Source: Sphingobacterium sp. xlx-96 (lineage in GTDB: Bacteria; Bacteroidota; Bacteroidia; Sphingobacteriales; Sphingobacteriaceae). Taken from it: 64,000 bases of DNA. Positions 1 to 8,599 of this stretch are shown piece after piece (position 1 is the stretch's first letter; each line of letters starts with the position of its first letter). The stretch covers positions 124,001 to 188,000 of the forward strand of contig NZ_WFKM01000012.1 in NCBI RefSeq assembly GCF_011007365.1, in the 5' to 3' direction. A model generated the notes under the pieces. It did not search any database. It saw only the letters and a program-made list of their open reading frames with translations, and was not told where the DNA came from. Position numbers and translations under genes: made by a program.

Positions 1-1265
1 AAGCAATCTATATTCCGATCATTCGAAATACCGAGCTCTGTGCGGACATTACTTAATCTAGCATAGCCAGCTACTTGTCGGATATCCTGATGCACGTGGC
101 TGTGCCTGTAGTGCAACTTGTATTTGGCATCAATGATCATCGAGTTCTCTCCGTCCTTGACCAAAATATCCAGCGCATTGCCATAGGTGGAAAATTGGTA
201 TCGGATCTTGTTCCTGTCATAACCATTGACCTCTAAAAGCTTCTGATAGACATAGAGTTCAAACAGGCGGGGCATATCAATCCAAAATGGTGGTGTAAGC
301 ACAGAAGTCTCGGTCGCACGGCTGATATTATAACCAAAGCGCTTTAATATATAGCCTCCTATCCTAATGGCTTCTTTGTACTCTTTGAAAAAAGGATTGT
401 ACTTGAAATGTTTAAATGTACTTTCTTTGGTTATATCTCCGATATGATCGAAAGCTGGTCGGATGTAATTTCTCATCTGATCAAGCTGAGCTTTATTACC
501 AGCGAATAGATCCTTATGATTGGACATATAAGCTGTAACGAACTGAAATACCTTTTTTAAGAATTGGTTTTCAGCATTATCCTCCCCAAAGACCTGATAT
601 TCGCAATAAGTCTTAACCATCCGATTTTTAAACACATTGCGTTTAAGATTGTCTCCAACCAGAATTTTGCCCTTGACTCTGTTGTTAAGATTTTCCCGAA
701 CAGTATAGTAAGATTTCTTAAGTCCTTTGCGCACAATGTGCTTCAGTAACTGCAGAAACTGAACTACTAAAAATGGAGTGAGACTATCATCCTGCTGATC
801 GATATGAATCCACGTATCATCCCATTCGATACGAACTAGATCAGTACACTCTTTAGAAACCACGGGATCGGACATTGCTCCTAGCAGCATCTTAAGATAA
901 TTGACTTGAAATTGACTCGCCTCTCTAATTGCTTGCTCATCATGGCTATCGCCAGTATCCTTTTCATCTAAGACACTACAGGCTTCACTAAACTGGTTGA
1001 CGACATATTTATTGATCTTGGGTTGAATATGGATATACTTCTCCCCTGGAATAAGCCAATCGATACCGATATAGTAGTCTGCTGCCAATTCGATCTTATC
1101 AAATGATTTGATGAGCTTGTAACAGCTATAGTATTTACCTCGCCTATCCTTGTAAGAACGTACGAGACAGGACGACCACTTGTGGTAATCTATCTCGTCA
1201 TTCTCATTGTCCCTATTACGTTTGTATAGCGAGTGGCTAACATGTTCGTATAACGAAATCTTCAT
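1..1265 (-). CDS. mcrC: McrC-family 5-methylcytosine restriction nuclease subunit (3' end outside window)
   Basis: This is the nuclease partner of the McrB motor in a type IV, modification-dependent restriction system. Reading the minus strand from the ATG at 1265 gives an uninterrupted frame of more than 420 codons that leaves the window. Near its visible end is a PD-(D/E)XK nuclease core, with an Asp in NALDILVKDGE followed by MIIDAKYKL, the usual McrC catalytic pattern. It starts 7 bp after the mcrB stop codon, so the two are surely one operon. The C-terminus is not visible. The family call rests on this motif, the size and the McrB neighbour. Confidence 0.9.
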   Translation of the reverse strand, partial: MKISLYEHVSHSLYKRNRDNENDEIDYHKWSSCLVRSYKDRRGKYYSCYKLIKSFDKIELAADYYIGIDWLIPGEKYIHIQPKINKYVVNQFSEACSVLDEKDTGDSHDEQAIREASQFQVNYLKMLLGAMSDPVVSKECTDLVRIEWDDTWIHIDQQDDSLTPFLVVQFLQLLKHIVRKGLKKSYYTVRENLNNRVKGKILVGDNLKRNVFKNRMVKTYCEYQVFGEDNAENQFLKKVFQFVTAYMSNHKDLFAGNKAQLDQMRNYIRPAFDHIGDITKESTFKHFKYNPFFKEYKEAIRIGGYILKRFGYNISRATETSVLTPPFWIDMPRLFELYVYQKLLEVNGYDRNKIRYQFSTYGNALDILVKDGENSMIIDAKYKLHYRHSHVHQDIRQVAGYARLSNVRTELGISNDRNIDC

Positions 1266-1272
1266 CTAGGAA

Positions 1273-3435
1273 CTAGTTACTCTCCTTAACTTCGTTAGGC
1301 AATGCATTGACGATGGCTCGGGCGGTTTCTTTGAGAACGCCATCACGAATATACTCTAACAGGATCGGTTTGATCTCGTATTCTAACCTCACATCCATAC
1401 CAGCTCCATCCGTTTCTTTTGACTTGTCTATAAAATAGGAATGACCAAGCCATACATCTTCGGGGCGGAATTCTTCGGACAGATGTGTAGAAGCTTGTAG
1501 CTTATCCCGTTCTATAGAGTAATCTATACCAGGGTCGTAATCTTTGACAAATAGCCCTGTGACCTTATTGAAAAGCTCATGATCAAAAGTTACGCCTGTC
1601 TCTCCAGTGAGATTTTTGGGCAGTATGTCAACAAAAGCGAAACGCCTGCGTATGGCATAGTCAATATGGCCTACGCTTCTATCTGCTGTATTCATAGTAC
1701 CGATGATATATAAATTGGGAGGTAAAGAAATCTTATTGGAGCCACCAACTTCATACATTGACTCTACATCTTCTCCTCTATACTCTAGTGCATAGATCAA
1801 TTCGCCCAGTACAGATGAAAGATTAGCTCGGTTTATCTCGTCAATAACCAATAAATAGTTCTTTCTTGTGGCAACAGGAAGTTTGTCCTCTTTATCAAGA
1901 TCTAAACTTTCTATCTCCTTGTAAGTGTGAAAATAATACGGAGACTTGGACTTCATCTCCAAATGATCTTCTTGGAGCTTTACATCATTTCCTGTATTAT
2001 ATTCTACACCTAACTCATTCAATTTAATCAAGTCTATAAAAAGAATGTTATGATTGACATTAGGAGTATTGGGAAAAACATACCTGAAACCTACATCCGT
2101 AACTTCCATTATTTTAGCAGTAACGTTAGGTATTTTATACTCTCCATTTTCTCCATTAATAGCTTCTGTCACTACTTCTTTAAATCTATCTAGTTTAGTT
2201 CTAAAACTGACAGCATCGGCCGCTTTAACAGGGTCATTGTAAAGCCTACTATCTAGGTAATTTTGATTTGCTTGGTTAATGATCTTTCCTAAAATCTTAT
2301 TGACATTATGAAATTCTACAGACGTCCCTGCCGAACGTGCTTCAATGCCTCTCACAAAATCTTCGTAAGAATAACTTGGATGAAACTGCACTAAGTGAAA
2401 CTGCTCTGAATGCGCAAGTATATTATCATAAATAAATCTACTGATTAGCAGGCCCCTTTCATCAAAGCTAGTCAAGTCACTCTGTAAAAAGCTTCTGTCG
2501 AAGTAATACTTCTTGATTAACTCAATCTGAAGCGTGTGCTCAGCGGTAGAATCATTGATGACAATTGTCTCATCAGTTACTTCGCTAATGATGTAAGACT
2601 GTTTATCTCCACCTTTACTGATTTTTATATTTTTATAAATGATCTTTCGGAAGAGATCAACAGTAAGTTCTATACAATCTTTGGCAATTTCTTTTGCCAT
2701 TCTTGTCTTTCCTGTTCCTGGAGGACCCTGAAGGATAATTTGTTTTTTGTATTGTAAAAGATTAATTTCTGTCTTTAAGCTACTTCCCGCATCTTCGCTC
2801 ATATCATTGTCTTCTATATGATGATTACCTTTAAAATATTCTAATAATTGCCAAGGGTATGTTATGATGTCTTTGTAATTATATCCACTCTCTTTAATAA
2901 AAAATGCCAATACATGATTACTACTTTCAAACCAATTGTATGAAAATGAAATTTGGGACCCGGAAACAAACTTGTTCAAATAAGTGATCAGTTCATTCAG
3001 CTTAGCATGATTGACAATGGTACAAAGAATTTTAGGTTGCAAAGAGGCTATTAGTCTGTAGGTACTAGCTCTACGATCAACTCTAGTATAATCTCGTAAA
3101 ATATCTTTTAATTCATTATAAGTCTCAAATTGTGGAACGTCTTGCGTTAACGCAATTTTTTGAAGAACCGGAGCTATTCTCGTCCAGTTCTCTTTTATAG
3201 CTTTCTGTTCTTCTTTTGTAAAATACCCTTGTCTTAAGCTTGATACACATTGATTATTTGATCTCTCAAAAAATTCATAAAATAAGTGTTCATCCCATTC
3301 ATTCCAATCCCCTCCTTTGCTGGCCTCTATTATAAATTTTGGCACGAAGCTATTGTAATTGCTTCTCCATCCTTCCCAAGGGGCAATTTCATTTAGATAA
3401 TCTAATAATTGCTTTTTATTCTGCTCAATTTCCAC
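1273..3435 (-). CDS. mcrB: McrB-like AAA+ GTPase of a McrBC type IV restriction system
   Basis: This 720-residue protein is the GTP-driven translocase that binds modified DNA and activates McrC cleavage. The first ~220 residues are a variable target-recognition region that I cannot assign to a named domain. The AAA+ module follows: Walker A GPPGTGKT at about 237-244, Walker B LLVIDEINRAN at about 528-538, the McrB-type GTP signature MNTADRS at 581-587, and an arginine-finger segment IRRRF at 595-599. All key residues are present. mcrC follows after 7 bp. The gene faces away from the restriction endonuclease gene across an 850-bp gap. Confidence 0.93.
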   Translation of the reverse strand: MEIEQNKKQLLDYLNEIAPWEGWRSNYNSFVPKFIIEASKGGDWNEWDEHLFYEFFERSNNQCVSSLRQGYFTKEEQKAIKENWTRIAPVLQKIALTQDVPQFETYNELKDILRDYTRVDRRASTYRLIASLQPKILCTIVNHAKLNELITYLNKFVSGSQISFSYNWFESSNHVLAFFIKESGYNYKDIITYPWQLLEYFKGNHHIEDNDMSEDAGSSLKTEINLLQYKKQIILQGPPGTGKTRMAKEIAKDCIELTVDLFRKIIYKNIKISKGGDKQSYIISEVTDETIVINDSTAEHTLQIELIKKYYFDRSFLQSDLTSFDERGLLISRFIYDNILAHSEQFHLVQFHPSYSYEDFVRGIEARSAGTSVEFHNVNKILGKIINQANQNYLDSRLYNDPVKAADAVSFRTKLDRFKEVVTEAINGENGEYKIPNVTAKIMEVTDVGFRYVFPNTPNVNHNILFIDLIKLNELGVEYNTGNDVKLQEDHLEMKSKSPYYFHTYKEIESLDLDKEDKLPVATRKNYLLVIDEINRANLSSVLGELIYALEYRGEDVESMYEVGGSNKISLPPNLYIIGTMNTADRSVGHIDYAIRRRFAFVDILPKNLTGETGVTFDHELFNKVTGLFVKDYDPGIDYSIERDKLQASTHLSEEFRPEDVWLGHSYFIDKSKETDGAGMDVRLEYEIKPILLEYIRDGVLKETARAIVNALPNEVKESN

Positions 3436-3576
3436 TTCTAAATTCCTTTAAATATATCTGTATTCTTATTTCACAATTTATATCGCTCAACATTCAAAAA
3501 TCCTGTAACAATATAGCATTAATCAATATTGAATAAAAAAATATTGCACAAAATACAACATAAGTCAACATCAATA

Positions 3577-3592
3577 ATACGGGAACCCGTAT
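3577..3592. promoter_or_regulatory. Perfect 7-2-7 palindrome upstream of mcrB
   Basis: ATACGGG-AA-CCCGTAT is a perfect dyad about 140 bp upstream of the mcrB start. It stands out as GC-rich in very AT-rich DNA and is followed by a short T run. It could be an operator or a small hairpin. Nothing in the sequence decides which. Confidence 0.4.
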
Positions 3593-3655
3593 GGTATTTT
3601 TAAGCCCAAAAACGGCTCTTCATTATTTTTTTTGTATTTGTAGAATTAACGCAAC

Positions 3656-3700
3656 AAATATCCAAAACCGCGTATAATGTAATTGTGTGGGAAGACAAAA
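3656..3700 (+). repeat. Imperfect direct repeat, copy 1 of 2
   Basis: It shares the framework AAAT.TCCAAAAC...GTATAATGT...TGGGA.GACAA with a copy 94 bp downstream. The similarity covers about 40 bp and then fades. The core includes ATAATGTAATT (3674-3684), which matches 9 of 11 positions of the box ATAATGTTAGT found in the methyltransferase/vsr promoter region. Confidence 0.5.
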
Positions 3701-3749
3701 TTAAGAGCAGAAAGAATATTCCTCAACCATTCATTACATCCGTCTAAAT

Positions 3750-3790
3750 AAATTTCCAAAACTAGGTATAATGTTACTGGGAGACAATAA
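3750..3790 (+). repeat. Imperfect direct repeat, copy 2 of 2
   Basis: Second copy of the repeat at 3656-3700. Its core ATAATGTTACT (3768-3778) matches 10 of 11 positions of the box ATAATGTTAGT near the methyltransferase gene. A short inverted repeat (CAATAAGA...TTCTTATTG) follows within 30 bp. Confidence 0.5.
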
Positions 3791-3911
3791 GACCGAACGA
3801 AGAGATTCTTATTGAGCCATTATTTGAACTCGCGGAAGAGAAAAACGAACTCTGATAAGTTAGAGCCTTTTCACCGTCCCATACCCTTGCCGTTAAATAA
3901 TTTCTTAATGC

Positions 3912-3961
3912 ACTACGTCAAAGCATAGCAATCTATACAGCATAGTATGCTTTGAGGTACT
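3912..3961. repeat. Long imperfect inverted repeat
   Basis: ACTACGTCAAAGCATA (3912-3927) pairs with TATGCTTTGAGGTACT (3946-3961) at 14 of 16 positions around an 18-nt spacer. No T tract follows, so a terminator is unlikely. It may be an operator or a mobile-element scar upstream of the endonuclease gene. Confidence 0.5.
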
Positions 3962-4285
3962 ACGATTCAATAACCAAAAAATATCATTTTTTATGAAAAA
4001 TAATTTAATACTCAGCGAGAGTAAGGTGATCGCACGCCTAATCGTAATGTCCTTCGTGGTTACAAATTGTCATTTGAATATCCTTGAAATAATAACTGAT
4101 CCCATTTTTGAATATGTTATAAAAATTATAACACAAAATTTCGATTACTGGTGCTCAGTCTACAGCATCTGCACATATTATATTATGCGCTTTGCGAAAG
4201 GCTGTCGCTAAATACCGAGGTATAAAGAGCATTTATGAAAGCAATTTTATTGCAGGTAAAGTCAAATTTATGTAGGTTTGATAAT

Positions 4286-5065
4286 ATGAACCAGCTAAAT
4301 ATAGAAGACGTAATCCAATATGTAAAAGCCAATATTGGCGATTTTCATGCAAAGCGATTGTCAAAAATAGAAAACATCAAGCTTAAAGATGTTCTAAAAG
4401 CCAAAAACCCCTATATGTTTAAAGCTAAAAATGTCATTACGGCATCAGAAATCATTGATGGGATTTTATCTGCTTATATATCGTCTAGTGAGGAGGGGAT
4501 ATTTGGTAACTGGCTTGAACAATTGGCAATCCATATAAATCAATTGGTCTATTGTGGCCGCAAAGCTGGTGTTGAGGGGCTAGACTTAGAGTTTGAAAAA
4601 GATGGTAAGCGCTATATGGTCACGATCAAGTCTGGGCCAAACTGGGGCAACGATTCGCAAATAAAAAAAATGATCGACCATTTCAATTCTGCACGGAAAC
4701 GACTGGCGACCTCTGGCGCGAAGGTAGAAACTGTATTTGTAAATGGCTGTTGCTATGGAAAGAGTCAAACTCGTTCGGAGTTCAAGCAAAAAGGAAACTA
4801 TTATAAACTTTGTGGTCAACGGTTTTGGGAATTGATATCGGGAGATACCGAGTTGTATAAAAAGATAATCGAACCGCTAGGCCATGAGTCCCAATTGAGA
4901 AATGAAGAGTTCAACCTATCATACAGCAATCTTAAAAATAAACTTGAGAAAGAGTTCTTAAATTCTTTTACGGATGATAACGGAGGAATAGATTGGGAAA
5001 AATTGGTAGAATTTAACTCGGGGACAATTGTCCCTAGAGAGAAAAAAACAAGAGCAGGTAATTAA
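4286..5065 (+). CDS. PmeII-family type II restriction endonuclease
   Basis: This 259-residue protein is predicted to cleave unmethylated recognition sites that its partner methyltransferase protects. It contains the family's distinctive core: VEGLDLEFEKDGKRY, then VTIKSGPNWGNDSQIKK. This gives an acidic residue, a beta strand and a T-I-K-S-G catalytic lysine in PD-(D/E)XK style. A second Met 17 codons downstream of the longest frame (ATG at 4286) is chosen because family members begin close to the MNQLNIEDVIQYVK segment, and the upstream codons look non-coding. It converges on the cytosine methyltransferase gene, with a shared bidirectional terminator at its stop codon. The family name is from memory of PmeII-type annotations. 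The target site cannot be read from the sequence. Confidence 0.82.
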   Translation: MNQLNIEDVIQYVKANIGDFHAKRLSKIENIKLKDVLKAKNPYMFKAKNVITASEIIDGILSAYISSSEEGIFGNWLEQLAIHINQLVYCGRKAGVEGLDLEFEKDGKRYMVTIKSGPNWGNDSQIKKMIDHFNSARKRLATSGAKVETVFVNGCCYGKSQTRSEFKQKGNYYKLCGQRFWELISGDTELYKKIIEPLGHESQLRNEEFNLSYSNLKNKLEKEFLNSFTDDNGGIDWEKLVEFNSGTIVPREKKTRAGN

Positions 5066-5083
5066 TTACCTGCTCTTGTTTTT
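5049..5083. terminator. Bidirectional intrinsic terminator between endonuclease and methyltransferase genes
   Basis: A perfect 30-bp palindrome (15-bp arms CAAGAGCAGGTAATT) overlaps the endonuclease stop codon. A T run follows to the right and an A run precedes on the left, so it can stop transcription from both convergent genes. Confidence 0.9.
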
Positions 5084-5087
5084 AAGC

Positions 5088-6509
5088 CTAAATATCAAGC
5101 AGCTGTTGTGCCTGTTTCTCATGTAGACGGTGGTACTCTCTGGTCCACTGTATATCAGAAGTCTTATTATATCGTGAATACTTGAAGTCATCAATCAAAT
5201 CTACGGCTTGGTTATTTAGCGCATTCATTAGACTCAAGCCTACCGCCTTGCCTAAGCTAACAGGTACTGCATTACCTATCTGCTTGTACCTATCCAAAAT
5301 AGACCCTTCGATGATCCAACTGTCTGGAAATTCTTGTACTCGCTTATATTCTTGTACGGACAACGGGCGATCCAGCTCTGGATGCGCAAGATCAGTCGCC
5401 GGCATAGCAGGGTGTGTAACGAGCGTAGGCGCAGGTCTGTCCCAAGATAATCTCCGGAAGAACCCTGTCTTCCCTCCTCCTAGATAATAGGATTTTCCAA
5501 GGGCCTGTGGTTGTAGCTCGGCAGGAAGATTACGCCAGTTCTCTCCTGGTTTGAGCATACGATAATATTTAAGTCGTTTCTCAGGGAACTGAATATGATC
5601 ACACTCCGTAGGCAGATCTTTCACTGCTTTCTTAAAAGTGTTCCATTTTTTGAGCCCATGTTCTCCTTGTGCGTCATGTGTGGGTGTAAGGTGGGGTAGA
5701 ATATCTCCGCTTCGAGAACATAGGAGCACTACTCTTTCTCGAATCTGAGGAGATCCAAAATTGGCTGAATTGTAGAGGTTGAATGAGACTCCATAACCTG
5801 CATTTTCCAGCCGTCTCTTGATGTAGTATAAGGCTGCTCCTGAAGTCTCTCGCATAGTAGGTGTCATCTCGCGAGATATTTCATCATCAACATCAATCGT
5901 CATCTTTGTAGACAACAATCCTCGTACATTTTCAATGACTACAAACCGGGGCCGTAATTCCTCTATGACTTCTAGATATTTTAAAAAAACATTACCTCTT
6001 TCATCTTGGAAACCATTTCGCTTACCAGCTGTACTAAAAGCCTGACAAGGTGGCCCTCCAGCTATAACGTCAATGTCGGTATCTCTCGTCAATCCTGCAT
6101 AGGAAAGAATCTCCTCTGCTGTATAATTCCTAATATCACCAATCAGGCCTATATTGGGATTATTTGCAATAATAGTTTTACGTCCAGCTTTATCAATCTC
6201 ACAAGCTAGTAAGGTCTGGAACCCTGCCTTTTCTAACCCGATATCCAATCCCATAGCACCAGAAAAAAATGAAAGCACGATAGGCTTTCTATTCTTACGT
6301 ACGATAGAGGATTGTCTATCAAAATCAGAGTTTTCTTTTAGATGACTATTACGATCAAAAGCATCAACAACTGTAGAGCTCACTACCCAGGTCTTACCTA
6401 CGCGCTGTCCACTAAGTTTCCCTTCTCGAAGGAGCTTACGAATGTATTGGGGTGAAAAATCTAAAACTTTAGATACTTCTTCTACAGATAAAAAAACTTC
6501 TTGATTCAT
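5088..6509 (-). CDS. DNA (cytosine-5)-methyltransferase with N-terminal helix-turn-helix
   Basis: This 473-residue enzyme transfers a methyl group from S-adenosylmethionine to C5 of cytosine. Motif I (LSFFSGAMGLDIGLEKAGF), the catalytic motif IV (GGPPCQAFSTAGKR, Cys about 155), motif VI (ENVRGL), motif VIII region and motif X (QIGNAVPV) are all intact. Residues ~5-55 form an excisionase/MerR-like helix-turn-helix (FLSVEEVSKVL, then SPQYIRKLLREG and KTWVV). Such extensions let some methyltransferases repress their own operon. The ATG at 6509 is preferred over a TTG at 6557, since MNQEVFLSVEEV starts directly at the HTH domain. It converges on the PmeII-type gene and diverges from vsr. Confidence 0.93.
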   Translation of the reverse strand: MNQEVFLSVEEVSKVLDFSPQYIRKLLREGKLSGQRVGKTWVVSSTVVDAFDRNSHLKENSDFDRQSSIVRKNRKPIVLSFFSGAMGLDIGLEKAGFQTLLACEIDKAGRKTIIANNPNIGLIGDIRNYTAEEILSYAGLTRDTDIDVIAGGPPCQAFSTAGKRNGFQDERGNVFLKYLEVIEELRPRFVVIENVRGLLSTKMTIDVDDEISREMTPTMRETSGAALYYIKRRLENAGYGVSFNLYNSANFGSPQIRERVVLLCSRSGDILPHLTPTHDAQGEHGLKKWNTFKKAVKDLPTECDHIQFPEKRLKYYRMLKPGENWRNLPAELQPQALGKSYYLGGGKTGFFRRLSWDRPAPTLVTHPAMPATDLAHPELDRPLSVQEYKRVQEFPDSWIIEGSILDRYKQIGNAVPVSLGKAVGLSLMNALNNQAVDLIDDFKYSRYNKTSDIQWTREYHRLHEKQAQQLLDI

Positions 6510-6618
6510 TTTCTCTTGCGAAACCAAATTCATATACCCAAATATAAAAAAAAACAATACTAAACAAGAGCTGTTCTAAGACTAGCCTCTTAAAGAATTA
6601 AAAATTAGAAATATAACT

Positions 6619-6739
6619 TACTAACATTATAGTTTAATCCTGAAGGCGACTGAAAGAAACTATAGAAAATAAACCATGTGAATACAATTATATAAAATAA
6701 AGGGAATAAAAACTAATATTATTAGTAATAATGTTAGTA
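6619..6739. promoter_or_regulatory. Three ACTAAYATTAT boxes in the methyltransferase-vsr divergent promoter region
   Basis: ACTAACATTAT occurs at 6620-6630 on the plus strand and at 6728-6738 on the minus strand. ACTAATATTAT occurs at 6712-6722 inside a 7-1-7 palindrome (6712-6726). The outer pair forms a 12-bp perfect inverted repeat (6619-6630 and 6728-6739). Spaced, oriented copies between two divergent genes suggest operator sites. The HTH domain of the adjacent methyltransferase is an obvious candidate ligand, but that is inference. Confidence 0.5.
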
Positions 6740-6769
6740 GGTAATCAACTTTGAAAAAGGTTTTTTAAG

Positions 6770-6795
6770 TTGACCTGTAAAAAGCCTTAACTTTG
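6770..6795 (+). promoter_or_regulatory. Putative vsr promoter placed against the start codon
   Basis: TTG (6770-6772) and TAACTTTG (6788-6795) match Bacteroidota -33 and -7 elements, though the 15-nt gap is short. The -7 box ends only 4 nt before the vsr ATG, which would give a leaderless transcript. The truncated vsr copy has the same arrangement (TTTG at 13798, TAACTTTG at 13817-13824, ATG at 13829). Confidence 0.4.
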
Positions 6796-6799
6796 AGTA

Positions 6800-7279
6800 A
6801 TGCAAAACTACGATGATGACGACCGGATAGCAGTTCCCCGATTTGAGGAATCCGCTGGCTTCTATACCTCTAAGCAGCGCAGCTATAATATGTCTCGTAT
6901 AAAAGGCAAGAACTCCAAGCCGGAGATGATCCTCCGAAAAGCGCTATGGTCTAAAAATATCCGATTCCGCCTGCATGACAAGTCCCTGCCCGGTCGTCCC
7001 GATATCGTAATCAAAAAATACAAACTGGCAATATTCGTGGATGGAGAGTTCTGGCATGGCTTCGATTGGAAGACCAACCGCGAGCGTATCAAATCCAACC
7101 GTCTATTCTGGATACCTAAGATCGAACGCAATATGCAGAAGGATGAACGGGTAAACCGTGCCTTACGGCATATGGACTATACGGTATTCCGATTCTGGTC
7201 ACAGGATGTACTGAAGAAGCTCCCGATGGTGCTCAACCAGATCGAGCTGTACTTGGAAACGAGAAAGTTGTGGAGGTAG
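6800..7279 (+). CDS. vsr: Very short patch repair (Vsr) mismatch endonuclease
   Basis: Vsr nicks DNA next to T:G mismatches that arise when 5-methylcytosine deaminates, which protects a genome carrying a cytosine-5 methyltransferase. The 159-residue protein has the family signatures: MSRIKGKNSKPEM, the catalytic Asp in PGRPDIVI, and VDGEFWHGF with its His, ending in FRFWSQDVLKK. The ~29-residue extension before MSRIKG is slightly longer than usual, so a start at 6887 is possible. The gene diverges from the methyltransferase, its functional partner. A truncated second copy lies at 13829. Confidence 0.93.
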   Translation: MQNYDDDDRIAVPRFEESAGFYTSKQRSYNMSRIKGKNSKPEMILRKALWSKNIRFRLHDKSLPGRPDIVIKKYKLAIFVDGEFWHGFDWKTNRERIKSNRLFWIPKIERNMQKDERVNRALRHMDYTVFRFWSQDVLKKLPMVLNQIELYLETRKLWR

Positions 7280-7331
7280 ATCTGGGAAATAGTCTGCCAT
7301 TATCTGTGATATATTTCATAGCTAATAGTCA

Positions 7332-8522
7332 TTATGGATAATAATAATCGGCTTCTGCGGCATAGTATCGATATGTTTCTGTAGTCTTATCCAGATACAT
7401 GTCGTAGATTCTCTTGAACGTGATGTGGTATTTGCCGTCTGCAGTCTTCGTATATACGTCATATGGCCTGTTGGCACCGTCTCTGTATTCGGCGCTATAG
7501 ATGGAACCTCCGCCCTTATATACGGTAACACTGAGGATATGACCGGAGTCGTAAAACTCTATGATTAGGGAATTAATCCCATTAGCGTCATACTCTCTAT
7601 ATCTGGCCGTGTATACCTTACCGAACATCCGGACCTTGTCATAGGTTGATTTATTGGGCTTTGGCGTAAATCCTACGGGAAAAAGCTCAAAAGTATGCCC
7701 AGTCTTATGTTTGTAGCTTCGAAACTTTGCTTTGATCGCGGAGGTTGAGGGTAATTGCGCAATCTGTGCTTCTCTCTTTTTCTCAAAGTTGAGCTGCTTC
7801 TCCTCGGCCAGGCGTTGCTCTTCTGCGATCTGGGCTCTTGCTTCGGCTTCCTTTTTCAATCGCTCGGCTTCCTTGGCTCTATGCTCTGCAATAACTATTT
7901 GGCTTTTTTTATAGTCCTCTTCTCTTGCTAATAGTGCCCGCTCTAGCTTTTTCAAGTTATCCCCATCGGTAGGTTTCCAAAAATCGAGAATCGTATAAGC
8001 AAACTTCTCGTTTGTTTGGATAGACAAAGGTTCAAAATCGCGAGGATACTTTTGAACCAAGGAGGTATACCGCTTTCTGAAATGACGGAGTATATCCATG
8101 CTCGAGTAGTACTGACTGCTACTCCCCTTGTCCCCGTAATATGTCAGATGTGGCACGGGCACATCCAAACTGTCGATCCAGGAGGAATTTTGCAGAGTAA
8201 GTAAGGTAGAGTCTAGTGAAGCTTGCAATACCAATAGCCTCCTATCTATAGCCAGTAGATATTTTGCATTGTCATTCTGTACATTGTTATGGATATATTT
8301 GAAATACCCTTTATCTCTGAGTTGGGTTAGATTGTCTTGAAGCGAAGCTGTATTCTGTTTTGCCTCGGCGCGAAGTTCCTTTCGCAATGTCTTTTGCTCT
8401 TTGGACAACTGCTCCCGGCTATTCACATAATTGTAAATATTGCCAAGACTAAGATCTTGGGCAAAACTGTATTGTCCGATCACGCTTATAAAGATGGTGA
8501 TCACGATTAAAATAATACGCAT
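7332..8522 (-). CDS. Exported coiled-coil protein of unknown function
   Basis: A 396-residue protein with a clean signal peptide (MRIILIVITIFISVIGQYSFAQ), so it is probably periplasmic or surface-linked. Residues ~195-255 are charged and heptad-like (many E, K, A, Q), indicating a coiled coil. The C-terminal third has repeated FEL/VY/AEYR beta-strand segments of the kind seen in MORN-like or antitoxin-like beta sheets, and it ends in the Tyr-rich AEADYYYP. I do not recognise the family. It is followed downstream by vsr in the opposite direction, and the two ends lie about 50 bp apart. Confidence 0.75.
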   Translation of the reverse strand: MRIILIVITIFISVIGQYSFAQDLSLGNIYNYVNSREQLSKEQKTLRKELRAEAKQNTASLQDNLTQLRDKGYFKYIHNNVQNDNAKYLLAIDRRLLVLQASLDSTLLTLQNSSWIDSLDVPVPHLTYYGDKGSSSQYYSSMDILRHFRKRYTSLVQKYPRDFEPLSIQTNEKFAYTILDFWKPTDGDNLKKLERALLAREEDYKKSQIVIAEHRAKEAERLKKEAEARAQIAEEQRLAEEKQLNFEKKREAQIAQLPSTSAIKAKFRSYKHKTGHTFELFPVGFTPKPNKSTYDKVRMFGKVYTARYREYDANGINSLIIEFYDSGHILSVTVYKGGGSIYSAEYRDGANRPYDVYTKTADGKYHITFKRIYDMYLDKTTETYRYYAAEADYYYP

Positions 8523-8599
8523 TTAAAATGTAATTGAGCTCCCCAAAGGGAGCATGAGATTAGTAATTGTTAAAGAAAATAACGAGGTGGCCGATATGG

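Larger units (their letters stand above)
3436..4285. other. 850-bp gap between mcrB and the restriction endonuclease gene
   Basis: No convincing gene is present. A 72-codon frame at 3993-4211 lacks a recognisable family and reads like AT-rich non-coding DNA. The gap holds a GC-rich 16-bp palindrome (3577-3592), a pair of ~40-bp imperfect direct repeats (3656-3700 and 3750-3790) and a long imperfect inverted repeat (3912-3961). The promoters for mcrB (leftward) and the endonuclease (rightward) must lie here. The density of symmetric sequence suggests regulator binding. Confidence 0.6.

Noticed and set aside
3993..4211. 72-codon frame between mcrB and the endonuclease gene
   Set aside because: No domain, low-complexity AT-rich content and no start-site support. 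The region is full of repeats that look regulatory.
1..7279. Entire restriction island as a new defence system
   Set aside because: Each component (McrBC, PmeII-type endonuclease, cytosine-5 methyltransferase, Vsr) belongs to a known family. Only their arrangement and shared boxes are noteworthy.
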